NCBI GenBank assembly: GCA_002305205.1
Contig: DBQJ01000002.1
Coordinates: 1 to 17,195 of the forward strand
DNA length: 17,195 nt
Direction of reading: 5' to 3'
Source: a candidate division WWE3 bacterium UBA1397
GTDB lineage: Bacteria; Patescibacteriota; WWE3; UBA101185; UBA10185
Shown one piece after another: positions 7,519 through 14,497 of this stretch; positions within the stretch are counted from its first letter, which is position 1, and each line of letters opens with the position of its first letter. The notes below the pieces were generated by a model, which saw only the letters and a program-made list of their open reading frames with translations, ran no database searches and was not told the origin of the DNA. The position numbers and the translations under genes were made by a program.

Positions 7519-9792
7519 ATGTCAATTAATTTTTTTAGAAAATCAAATAAAAAAAAGAAAGAAAAGACATCTAAAGATAGTGTTTCAAAAGGAGATACTG
7601 GAGAGTATCAAGAGACAGGAAAAACTCCAGCAGAAACATTAGCTGAAGGAATGATAAACGTTAGGGATATTATCGCCCCCTCTGCTTTAGAAGTTGATTT
7701 TAATAACATTAGGATAGGAAATACATTTTTTCGCAGTTATTTTGTTTCCGGATACCCGAGATTCGTTGGAGCAAACTGGCTCTCACCTATAATTAATTTT
7801 GATTCTTCATTGGAAGTATCAATGTTTTACTACCCTGTAAAAAGCAAAGTTATATTAGATGACCTTAGGAGAAAAATTACTGAACTTGAGGCAATGACAA
7901 TGTCAAATAGAGAAAAAGGCAGGATCACAGATCCCAAAGTATCAGCTGCATTAGAAGACGCCCAGGCACTACAGGACCAGTTAGTTAAGGGTGTAGAGAA
8001 ATATTTTCAATTCTCTTTCTATATTACTATTCCGGCAGACAGCGAAGCTGAATTAAATGATATATGTTCTAAATTGGAATCTAAACTGGGGGCTTTACTA
8101 TTGATCTCTAAATCCGCCTCTCTTCAGATGGAGCAGGCTTTTCAATCAACGATTCCAGCGGGTTTAGATAAGCTTCTCATTACAAGAAATATGGATACAA
8201 CAAGCTTAGCAACTACTTTTCCATTTACTTCATCCGATCTGACCATGGAAGAAGGAATCATGTATGGAATAAATAAACACAATGGTTCACTAATAATATT
8301 TGACAGATTTTCATTGGAGAATGCTAATTCTGTGGTATTTGCTAAATCAGGAGCAGGAAAATCATATTTTGTTAAGCTTGAAGCATTAAGATTAATGGTA
8401 TTCGGAGCTGAAGTTATGATTATTGACCCCGAGCAGGAGTATAAACCATTATGCGATGCAGTAGGTGGTAATTATATTGATTTTTCTGCAAATTCTCCAT
8501 CTAAAATCAATCCTTTTGATTTATCGGGCATAGTAGTTGAAGGGGAGAATGAACTTGGTCAAAAGATGATTTCTTTAGTTACACTTCTTAAACTAATGAT
8601 GGGTCAGCTTAACCCTACAGAAGAGGCAATACTGGATAGAGCGTTATTGGAAACATACAGAATAAAAGGAATTACCCCGGACCCTGAAACTCAGATGACT
8701 AGAGAGCCCCCTGTTATGGAAGATTTATATAAGGTGTTAATGGGGGCTGCAGAACCGGAAGCCAGAGGTATGGCTGACCGCTTGGAGAAGTTTATTAAGG
8801 GATCGATGACCGGAATATTTGATTCCCAGTCAAATATTGATTTGAACAGCAAAATGACTGTATTTTCCACAAGAAATCTGGAAGATGCTTTAAGACCCAT
8901 TGCTTTTTATATGATTCTTGACTTTGTTTGGACAAAGATTAAAAAGGATCTAAGAAAGAGAGTGCTTATTGTTGAGGAGGCGTGGTATTTGATGCAGAAC
9001 GAAGATAGTGCAAGGTTTATCTATGGAATAGCAAAACGAGCGAGGAAATATTATTTAGGTTTGACTACAATATCCCAGGATGTTGATGATTTCTTAACTT
9101 CCGAATATGGTAAAGCTATAGTAACTAATTCATCTATACAGATATTATTTAAACAACACCCCGCAGGTATTGATAAGGTAGCAGATACATTTTACCTATC
9201 TGAAGGTGAGAAGAGATTGCTGTTGGGTGCCGGGGTAGGAGAGGGGCTTTTCTTTGCGGGTGCTAATCATGTAGCAATGAAAGTAATGGCATCCGAAGCT
9301 GAACATCAATTAATAACTACAAATCCGGAAGAAATACTAAGAATGAGAGGGGAAAATACTTCAGGAAGAGCACCCAGGAAAGTAAATCCAAGTCAGAACA
9401 ATGTATCTCAATATAACGACACCGGAAGAACAACCGCAGCGGCTAATGACAACAAGCAACCTTTTGAAAAAACCCCTGAACAAACAACAAGCACTAATTC
9501 CGTACCTGCACCTTCACCGGCTAAGGATAATACTCCCCATATATCATTGAAGAGAGATACACCTCAAGAAGAGATCCATACAACAATAATTGCTAATCAA
9601 GTTAGCCCCGGTCAAGTTGCACATGCAGCTCAATCCAATCAAGGCAGCCCTCAGGTACAAAGTGAGCAACCTGTTTCTCATCCCCATGACCATTTGAATA
9701 CTGTGCATGGACCTTCTGAAGAACAAAAACCCAGAACCGGTACATTTACTCTGGGTAGTAGTGATACACCATCCGTTCAATCTTTAAATTAA
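7519..9792 (+). CDS. virB4: VirB4/TraC-type ATPase
   Basis: 757 residues. It is the energising ATPase of a type IV secretion-like or pilus-like apparatus, working at the cytoplasmic face of the membrane. The P-loop is AKSGAGKS at 275-282 (K281, S282; Ala replaces the usual first Gly), and Walker B is VLIVEEAW at 482-489 with acidic E486/E487. Other RecA-like features are DPEQEYKPL (likely Walker B-adjacent strand of the first half) and TISQDVDDF (the sensor-like QD motif). The front 45 residues are basic and polar; residues about 50-240 are the helical domain before the motor. From about 611 the chain becomes Asn/Gln/Ser/Pro/Thr-rich for nearly 150 residues and is probably disordered. No VirD4, VirB6, VirB8 or relaxase gene lies in this window, so conjugation is not implied; DNA uptake, pilus or effector export are open possibilities. 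Confidence 0.93.
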   Translation: MSINFFRKSNKKKKEKTSKDSVSKGDTGEYQETGKTPAETLAEGMINVRDIIAPSALEVDFNNIRIGNTFFRSYFVSGYPRFVGANWLSPIINFDSSLEVSMFYYPVKSKVILDDLRRKITELEAMTMSNREKGRITDPKVSAALEDAQALQDQLVKGVEKYFQFSFYITIPADSEAELNDICSKLESKLGALLLISKSASLQMEQAFQSTIPAGLDKLLITRNMDTTSLATTFPFTSSDLTMEEGIMYGINKHNGSLIIFDRFSLENANSVVFAKSGAGKSYFVKLEALRLMVFGAEVMIIDPEQEYKPLCDAVGGNYIDFSANSPSKINPFDLSGIVVEGENELGQKMISLVTLLKLMMGQLNPTEEAILDRALLETYRIKGITPDPETQMTREPPVMEDLYKVLMGAAEPEARGMADRLEKFIKGSMTGIFDSQSNIDLNSKMTVFSTRNLEDALRPIAFYMILDFVWTKIKKDLRKRVLIVEEAWYLMQNEDSARFIYGIAKRARKYYLGLTTISQDVDDFLTSEYGKAIVTNSSIQILFKQHPAGIDKVADTFYLSEGEKRLLLGAGVGEGLFFAGANHVAMKVMASEAEHQLITTNPEEILRMRGENTSGRAPRKVNPSQNNVSQYNDTGRTTAAANDNKQPFEKTPEQTTSTNSVPAPSPAKDNTPHISLKRDTPQEEIHTTIIANQVSPGQVAHAAQSNQGSPQVQSEQPVSHPHDHLNTVHGPSEEQKPRTGTFTLGSSDTPSVQSLN

Positions 9793-9819
9793 TGATTATA
9801 TTGATATATCTTTCCTAAG

Positions 9820-10929
9820 TTAAATCTGCAAAGGCATAATTATATGTATGAAGTCTTCCTGTTCCTGAGGTTTTAAAATACATGCAGATATATTCCCATT
9901 AGTTGTAAAACATATTTTTTCCGTCTTTACATTATTAAGAAAATCAAGAAGATATTTAGAATTGAAAGCTATTTCTAATAAATCACCATCCAATTCCCCT
10001 GTTATTTCACTTTCATGTTCTCCCGTTTCTTCTGATAATGAGGATATCTTAATTAATGAATTTGCAGGGTCAAATCTGATTCTAAGCGTACTGTTTCCTT
10101 CCTTGGCGAATATGTTGGTTAATCTTACAGCTTCTATAAAATCATCGGAAGAGAATACAGCTTTCAATTGATGTCCTTCGGGAATTATTCTCTTATAATC
10201 CAAGTAATTGCCGTCTATTGTTCTTGTAGCTATAAACGTATCTTCTGCCTGGAACAATGCCAGATTGCCTTCCTCATTAATACAAAACTTAATTGGTTCA
10301 GATGAGGTTGAGAATACTTTAGCAACTTCAAGAAGTGTTTTAGCGGGAATAATAGTGGAGAAATCTTTAATATCTTTTTTTGTTTTGATTATCTTTTCAG
10401 ATAGACGAAATCCATCGGTAGATGTAATGATTATTTTATCTTGTGAAAAATTTAAATATATACCTGTGAATATTGGTCTACTTGTATCTGATCCGGAGGC
10501 AAAGGCCACTATGGATACAGCTTCATTAAAAATTTGGGGATCAAGAAGAATATGATCAGCTTTTTCGGGGAATGTAGGAAGTTCGGGGTAGTCATTGGCA
10601 TTATTACCTCTAAACTTTGATTTTGTTTTTTGGGATGTTATAAAAAGAGTATCATTCTCCAAGTGTGCTTCTATAGTTGAAGGCGGGAGTGTAGTAACAA
10701 ATTCTTTCAGGATTTTAGCAGGTACTGTGATTGCTCCTTCATCTTTTACCGAAGCCCCTATATATGTTGTAATAGCAGTTTCTAAATTTGTAGCCGATGT
10801 TTTTAACCTTCCGTTGTCTGTGGATAGAAGTACATTTGACAGTATAGGAATAGAGCTTTTCGTAGGTACAGCTCTAGTTACTATTTGAAGTGCTTTTGAT
10901 AGATTTTCCTGAAGACAAGAAAATTTCAT
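9820..10929 (-). CDS. dnaN: DNA polymerase III beta subunit (sliding clamp)
   Basis: 369 residues, the typical clamp length. The protein forms the ring that tethers replicative polymerase to DNA. The N-terminus MKFSCLQENLSKALQIVTRAVPTKSSIPILSN matches the family pattern, in particular the 'V..A...K.S.PIL.N.L' segment, and the C-terminus ends in IHIIMPLQI, matching the usual xxIMPMRL ending that lines the peptide-binding pocket. Three-domain length and conserved middle motifs (LRIRFDP, EIAFNSKYLLDFL) are present. The ATG lies 18 nt downstream of the jag stop without a promoter I can see, so it probably belongs to the rpmH-to-dnaN transcript. No dnaA or recF is adjacent. The stop faces the VirB4 stop 27 nt away, with no hairpin terminator visible in between. 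Confidence 0.96.
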   Translation of the reverse strand: MKFSCLQENLSKALQIVTRAVPTKSSIPILSNVLLSTDNGRLKTSATNLETAITTYIGASVKDEGAITVPAKILKEFVTTLPPSTIEAHLENDTLFITSQKTKSKFRGNNANDYPELPTFPEKADHILLDPQIFNEAVSIVAFASGSDTSRPIFTGIYLNFSQDKIIITSTDGFRLSEKIIKTKKDIKDFSTIIPAKTLLEVAKVFSTSSEPIKFCINEEGNLALFQAEDTFIATRTIDGNYLDYKRIIPEGHQLKAVFSSDDFIEAVRLTNIFAKEGNSTLRIRFDPANSLIKISSLSEETGEHESEITGELDGDLLEIAFNSKYLLDFLNNVKTEKICFTTNGNISACILKPQEQEDFIHIIMPLQI

Positions 10930-10947
10930 TGTTTGATGAATAAAATA

Positions 10948-11433
10948 CTACTTACCCTTAGGTTTTAAAATAACTCTTCTAGCTAAACCTTCCCCCACAC
11001 TTTCTGACTCAATATCCGGGTAGTCAGATACTAATACATGTATCTGTCTTCTCTCCCATGGATTCATAGGAGGAAGAGCTATTTCTTTTTCAAAAAATCT
11101 AACCTTGTCTATTGATGATTTTGCTATTTCAAGTATCTTTTCTATTTTTTTACCTTTGTAATTATTTATATCTATAGTGATAATAGATAACTGTCCGGTC
11201 TTTTTTAGAGCAATCAGGCTTAATATACTCTGCAATGCATTAAGTGATTCTCCCTTATAACCTATGAGGAAGTTTAAATTATTTCCCTGTATGTCAACTT
11301 TATAATTACCGGTTTCTTCTATCTCTAGGGTATACTGAGGTTTTACACCAATATAATTAAAAATATCTTCCAACACCGTATTTAAGTAGTCGGTATTTTT
11401 TATTTCGTTATCTTGAACTTTGTTCTTTTTCAT
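10948..11433 (-). CDS. jag: KH-R3H RNA-binding protein (Jag/KhpB)
   Basis: 161 residues. A KH domain is visible with its GxxG loop in FLIGYKGESLNALQ, followed by an R3H domain with NPWERRQIH (R-x3-H) and a final GEGLARRVILKPK. KhpB/Jag binds RNA and in Firmicutes is linked to cell-wall elongation and sporulation. The usual long N-terminal Jag domain is missing: only about 25 polar residues precede the KH domain. The gene begins in a 4-nt ATGA overlap with the yidC stop, as is common for the yidC-jag pair, implying translational coupling. I am confident of the family. Confidence 0.93.
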   Translation of the reverse strand: MKKNKVQDNEIKNTDYLNTVLEDIFNYIGVKPQYTLEIEETGNYKVDIQGNNLNFLIGYKGESLNALQSILSLIALKKTGQLSIITIDINNYKGKKIEKILEIAKSSIDKVRFFEKEIALPPMNPWERRQIHVLVSDYPDIESESVGEGLARRVILKPKGK

Positions 11434-12215
11434 AGTGTCTTTTTAGCAAATTTAAGTTTATTAATCCAGGGTTTTAATCCTCCCCATCCGGAGAAGAAAT
11501 ATGTTTGTACTATCTGGAATAATGTAGAGGTTGCTATGTATATCATTACACCGGAAGGTAGGGTGATACCAAAGAAAAAGAACATAATAGGCATAATATA
11601 CATATTCTGTTTCTGCATCATTGCCATCATATCATCGCTTTTCTCAGGAGTTTGTTTTGCAGCTTTTTCACTTGTTTCTGTATATGGAGAAACCATTTTA
11701 GTAGATATAAACTGCAGGAGAACGGTAATCACAGTCAGTATAAGGTACGGATCCGGTTTAGAAAGGTCAAGATAAAGAAATTTAGTATCAATTATCTTGG
11801 AAGAATCGAATTTCATTTGTTCAAAATATATTCTCTCGTTCAGAGATGTAAGATCGGGATTCATTGTAAGCATTCTTACGCTGTTATATATAGCTATCAT
11901 TAAAGTCATCATAACTATTGAAGTTAAGCACCCGGCTCCGGTATTTATTCCATGTTTTTTAAACAGTTCCATCTGCATTTCTGCTTGTTTTCTTTTGTCA
12001 TATTTGTATTTTTGTCTTATTTTATTTAACTCTGGTTGTATATCCCTTTGTTTCTTGCTCATCTTTAGAGAAGGTATTGTAAGGGGTATAAGTATGAACT
12101 TAATCAATACAGTAAAAAGAAAAATGGATAAGCCTAAATTTGATATTGTGTCGTAGAAAATAACCAATATATTAAAAATAGGATTTAAGAATATTACATT
12201 CCAAATATTAGACAT
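11430..12215 (-). CDS. yidC: Membrane protein insertase YidC/Oxa1
   Basis: 261 residues, the short Oxa1-like form without the large periplasmic domain of Gram-negative YidC. It inserts proteins into the cytoplasmic membrane with or without SecYEG. Recognisable pieces: LGLSIFLFTVLIKFILIPLTIPSLKMSKKQRDIQPELNKIRQKY (TM with conserved Arg/Lys-rich loop and helical coil), the ELFKKHGINTGAGCLTSIV stretch, and the final IMFFFFGITLPSGVMIYIATSTLFQIVQTYFF helices. About five membrane segments. The helix expected to carry the conserved groove Arg reads IKFILIPL, with Lys in place of Arg. It lies 6 nt downstream of yidD and overlaps jag by 4 nt, consistent with the conserved rnpA-yidD-yidC-jag order. Confidence 0.95.
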   Translation of the reverse strand: MSNIWNVIFLNPIFNILVIFYDTISNLGLSIFLFTVLIKFILIPLTIPSLKMSKKQRDIQPELNKIRQKYKYDKRKQAEMQMELFKKHGINTGAGCLTSIVMMTLMIAIYNSVRMLTMNPDLTSLNERIYFEQMKFDSSKIIDTKFLYLDLSKPDPYLILTVITVLLQFISTKMVSPYTETSEKAAKQTPEKSDDMMAMMQKQNMYIMPIMFFFFGITLPSGVMIYIATSTLFQIVQTYFFSGWGGLKPWINKLKFAKKTL

Positions 12216-12221
12216 AAGATA

Positions 12222-12437
12222 TTATGATACAGGATCATACCCCCCTTTGGAAAATGGATTACATCTTATTATTCTATACAATCCTTTTAACAGTCCTTTT
12301 ATAACTCCGTATTTTTCTACTGCTTCATAAGTGTAATCAGAACAGGAGGGATTATATTTACAGATGCGAGTGCCGAAATTAATCGGTGAAAGAAATTTTT
12401 TGTATAGCTTTATTAATATCAGAATTAATTTCTTCAT
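12222..12437 (-). CDS. yidD: Membrane protein insertion efficiency factor YidD
   Basis: 71 residues. A short amphipathic or membrane N-terminus (MKKLILILIKLYKKFLSP) is followed by the family core RICKYNPSCSDYTYEAVEKYG and IIRCNPFSKGGYDPV, with the conserved cysteines C26, C32 and C59. YidD assists YidC-dependent insertion. The start lies inside the end of rnpA (59-nt overlap, different frame). The ATG is backed by an AGGA placed 7 nt upstream, one of the better ribosome sites in the window, so the overlap looks real rather than a wrongly chosen start. Confidence 0.93.
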   Translation of the reverse strand: MKKLILILIKLYKKFLSPINFGTRICKYNPSCSDYTYEAVEKYGVIKGLLKGLYRIIRCNPFSKGGYDPVS

Positions 12438-12726
12438 ATTTTTTTCCTAAACAATCAGCTTTAGGATGTATAACTATCCAGTATCCTTTACCAATTCTAT
12501 CTATATTATTCCTTATAGCTTCTCTATACAAACGTCTTGTTCTATTTCTTTTTACAGCTTTTTTGCTAAATTTATTAGAGATCACTATTCCTATCTTTGG
12601 GGGGCCCTCATAGTTGTTGGCTTTTAAAGAATAAATATGAGAATAAGGAGTTTCAAGATAAAAACCATACTTTCTGGAAACATTGAACTGAAATTTACTG
12701 ACCAGGCGGTTTTTCTTATTTAACAT
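12379..12726 (-). CDS. rnpA: Ribonuclease P protein component
   Basis: 115 residues, the usual size. It binds the RNase P RNA and helps process 5' ends of tRNA precursors. The diagnostic motif is present: KKAVKRNRTRRLYREAIR (the RNR segment that contacts the RNA), preceded by GIVISNKFSKK and followed by WIVIHPKAD. It begins 1 nt after the rpmH stop and its last 19 codons overlap yidD. The partner RNA gene rnpB lies about 3.7 kb away in the same window. Confidence 0.95.
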   Translation of the reverse strand: MLNKKNRLVSKFQFNVSRKYGFYLETPYSHIYSLKANNYEGPPKIGIVISNKFSKKAVKRNRTRRLYREAIRNNIDRIGKGYWIVIHPKADCLGKKYEEINSDINKAIQKISFTD

Positions 12727-12727
12727 C

Positions 12728-12886
12728 TTACTTTCCCTTATAGGATACTGCCAGTTTTTTTCTTCCCTTGGCCATTCTTCTCTTTATAACATTCTTGCCA
12801 CCGGATGTTTTCATTCTTTTTCTGAACCCGTGTTTTTTGACCCTTTTTCTTTTTTTAGGTTGCCATACTCTTTTTGTTTGAGGCAT
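12728..12886 (-). CDS. rpmH: 50S ribosomal protein L34
   Basis: A 52-residue, very basic protein I translated by hand: MPQTKRVWQPKKRKRVKKHG, then FRKRMKTSGGKNVIKRRMAK and GRKKLAVSYKGK. The segments KKRKRVKKHGFRKRMKT and RRMAKGRKKL match L34 (usually HGFRxRMxTxxGRxVLxRRRxKGR), with a small divergence (GGKNVIK). It is too short to appear among longer gene calls but is certain from content and from lying 1 nt ahead of rnpA. A promoter sits just upstream. Confidence 0.95.
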   Translation of the reverse strand: MPQTKRVWQPKKRKRVKKHGFRKRMKTSGGKNVIKRRMAKGRKKLAVSYKGK

Positions 12887-12895
12887 AGTATATGG

Positions 12896-12924
12896 ATATT
12901 AAAGGAAAGTTAGGTTATAGTCAA
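12896..12924 (-). promoter_or_regulatory. Promoter for rpmH-rnpA-yidD-yidC-jag-dnaN
   Basis: On the minus strand TTGACT (12924-12919) is followed after 17 nt by TAATAT (12901-12896); five and four matches to consensus. The -10 ends 9 nt before the rpmH ATG, so transcription would begin nearly at the start codon. Confidence 0.5.
12916..12921 (+). promoter_or_regulatory. Candidate -10 for the tRNA-binding protein / mia genes
   Basis: TATAGT (five of six matches) ends 7 nt before the ATG at 12929, the spacing expected for a leaderless transcript. No convincing -35 at 17 nt. It overlaps the -35 region of the divergent rpmH promoter. Confidence 0.35.
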
Positions 12925-12936
12925 TCATATGATTGA
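12921..12936. repeat. 16-bp perfect palindrome at the divergent start
   Basis: TCAATCATATGATTGA is its own reverse complement. It covers part of the rpmH -35 box and the ATG of the tRNA-binding protein, so a protein bound there could affect both directions. Could also be chance: start codons (CATATG) make local palindromes easier. Confidence 0.4.
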
Positions 12937-13276
12937 AGTTAAACCCATTATTAATTATGAGGAATTCTCTAAAATTGATATTAGAGTGGGGACTATTTTA
13001 TCTGCGGAAAAAATTGAAAAATCGGAGAAATTATTAAGGATGGAAGTAGACTTCGGCTTTTTAGGTAAAAGACAGATATTAGCAGGTATATCACAATGGT
13101 ACGATCCTAAGGAACTGATCGGAAAGCAGACCACGTTTGTTCTTAATCTCCAGCCACGAACCATGATGGGTCTAGAATCCCAAGGTATGCTTTTTGCCGT
13201 AGGTTTAGAAGAGGGATCAAAACCTGTTCTAATACGAATGAGCAAAGAAGTGGAAAATGGTGATGGGGCAAGGTAG
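12929..13276 (+). CDS. Stand-alone tRNA-binding domain protein (EMAPII/Trbp111, MetRS C-terminal type)
   Basis: 115 residues forming a single OB-fold tRNA-binding domain. Motifs: FSKIDIRVGTILSAEKIEKSEKLLRMEVDFG, then RQILAGISQWYDPKELIGK and FVLNLQPRTMMGLESQGMLFAV, matching the Trbp111/CsaA and the C-terminal domain of many bacterial methionyl-tRNA synthetases. Members dimerise and bind the outer corner of tRNA. Here it is not attached to a synthetase, so it may act in trans with MetRS or as a general tRNA chaperone. The next gene, miaB, begins 9 nt after the stop. The start overlaps the palindrome and is probably leaderless. The protein family is clear; the partner is inferred. Confidence 0.9.
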   Translation: MIEVKPIINYEEFSKIDIRVGTILSAEKIEKSEKLLRMEVDFGFLGKRQILAGISQWYDPKELIGKQTTFVLNLQPRTMMGLESQGMLFAVGLEEGSKPVLIRMSKEVENGDGAR

Positions 13277-13285
13277 AATGCCCAT

Positions 13286-14497
13286 ATGAATGGGAATGCG
13301 CCTATTTATTTCATAAGAACATACGGATGCCAAGCTAATACTGCAGATTCCGGTTATATCTCAGATATATTAAACAGGAATAATTTTATTGAGCTGGAAT
13401 TACCCAACGAACTGAGTGTTTCCACAGAAGAAGGGTGCGGAGAAAAAGAACTTCTTACTTACGCATTAGAGCATTCAAATATATTTATAATCAATAGCTG
13501 TTGTGTTAGACAAAAAAGTGAAGATAAGGTGTACGGAATAGGAAAAATAGTAAAGGATTTAAAACAGAAAAATAAACATATTCCTTTAATTATACTTACG
13601 GGATGTATGGTTGGGAGTACAAAAGGAGAAAGAAAAAGAATAGATGCTAAGGAATTGGAAGGAAAAACCGATTGGGTAGATATATATTTAGATCATGAAT
13701 CAGTAGCCATGCTTCCTGAATTGATCAAAAGCAAAGGCTTATATTCCGGAATGCTAAATGTTAAAAATCCCTCCGGAAAGAATAAAAGATCCCATTCTTA
13801 TATAAATATATCTACCGGATGCGATAATTTTTGTTCTTATTGTGTAGTTCCTTATTCACGCGGAAAGGAAGTATCAAGAGATGAAAGAGAGATAATAAAT
13901 GAGATAGTGAAATTAACTAAGGATGGTGTTACCGATTTTACTTTGTGCGGACAGAATGTAAATTCATGGGGATTAAATTATGATGAGAAGTTTAAAATTA
14001 GAGCCGGAAGTTCTGAACATGTTCCTTTTGTCGATCTGTTAAAAAAAATACACAGTATTCCTGAAGTAAAGAAAATAGATTTTATATCATCAAATCCTTT
14101 TGACTTTACCATCGATTTGGTAAAGACATTGGGAATGCCAAAAATATCCAATTATCTTCATATTGCCGTTCAATCAGGAAGCAATGAGATTTTAAAAAAA
14201 ATGAATAGGAGACATACAGTAAAAGACTTTCTTTCCCTGATAAGTGAGATAAAAAAAATTAGGCCTGATATGGAGCTGGGAACTGACATAATAGTAGGAT
14301 TCCCGGGAGAAACTGAAAAACAGTTTATGGAAACTGTAGATTTATTCAAAAAGATAAAGTTCAATGTAGCTTTTATATCAAAATATTCACCCAGAAAGGG
14401 TACGTTTGCGTATAAAAATTATCCTGACGATGTACCTAGGGAAGAAAAAAGCAGACGTTTGTCTTATTTAACTAAAATATGGAAGGATTCTCTATGA
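13286..14497 (+). CDS. miaB: tRNA-2-methylthio-N6-dimethylallyladenosine synthase, lacking TRAM
   Basis: 403-residue radical-SAM methylthiotransferase that would convert i6A37 to ms2i6A37 in tRNAs reading codons beginning with U. N-terminal cluster cysteines are C15 (TYGCQAN), C72 (NSCCVR) and C107 (LTGCMVG); the radical-SAM triad is C179, C183, C186 in STGCDNFCSYCVVPYSRG. The family's domain order (UPF0004, radical SAM) is present, but the chain stops at YLTKIWKDSL just where the C-terminal TRAM RNA-binding domain (about 60 residues) usually begins. An insertion of roughly 18 residues lies between C15 and C72. It is followed by miaA in a 4-nt overlap (ATGA), so the two A37 modification steps are coupled. 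Call of miaB over mtaB rests on the YGCQ-N, GCDNFC and VVPYSRG motifs and the miaA neighbour. Confidence 0.92.
   Translation: MNGNAPIYFIRTYGCQANTADSGYISDILNRNNFIELELPNELSVSTEEGCGEKELLTYALEHSNIFIINSCCVRQKSEDKVYGIGKIVKDLKQKNKHIPLIILTGCMVGSTKGERKRIDAKELEGKTDWVDIYLDHESVAMLPELIKSKGLYSGMLNVKNPSGKNKRSHSYINISTGCDNFCSYCVVPYSRGKEVSRDEREIINEIVKLTKDGVTDFTLCGQNVNSWGLNYDEKFKIRAGSSEHVPFVDLLKKIHSIPEVKKIDFISSNPFDFTIDLVKTLGMPKISNYLHIAVQSGSNEILKKMNRRHTVKDFLSLISEIKKIRPDMELGTDIIVGFPGETEKQFMETVDLFKKIKFNVAFISKYSPRKGTFAYKNYPDDVPREEKSRRLSYLTKIWKDSL

Noticed and set aside
9793..9819. Terminator between the convergent virB4 and dnaN genes
   Set aside because: 27 AT-rich bases with no stem-loop I could draw; no intrinsic terminator claimed.
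9962..10888. Plus-strand frames opposite dnaN
   Set aside because: Antisense to a clear sliding clamp gene; no start signals or domains.
12887..12928. oriC next to rpmH
   Set aside because: Only 42 bp are free and I see no DnaA-box cluster (TTATCCACA-like) there; the origin is not in this gap.
13281..13294. CCCAT-ATGA-ATGGG hairpin over the miaB start
   Set aside because: Only five base pairs with a 4-nt loop in an AT-rich setting; too weak to call a regulatory structure.
14479..14493. Earlier ATG for miaA
   Set aside because: ATG 14494 forms the ATGA overlap and has AAGGA at the right distance; the earlier ATG adds five residues not typical of the family.
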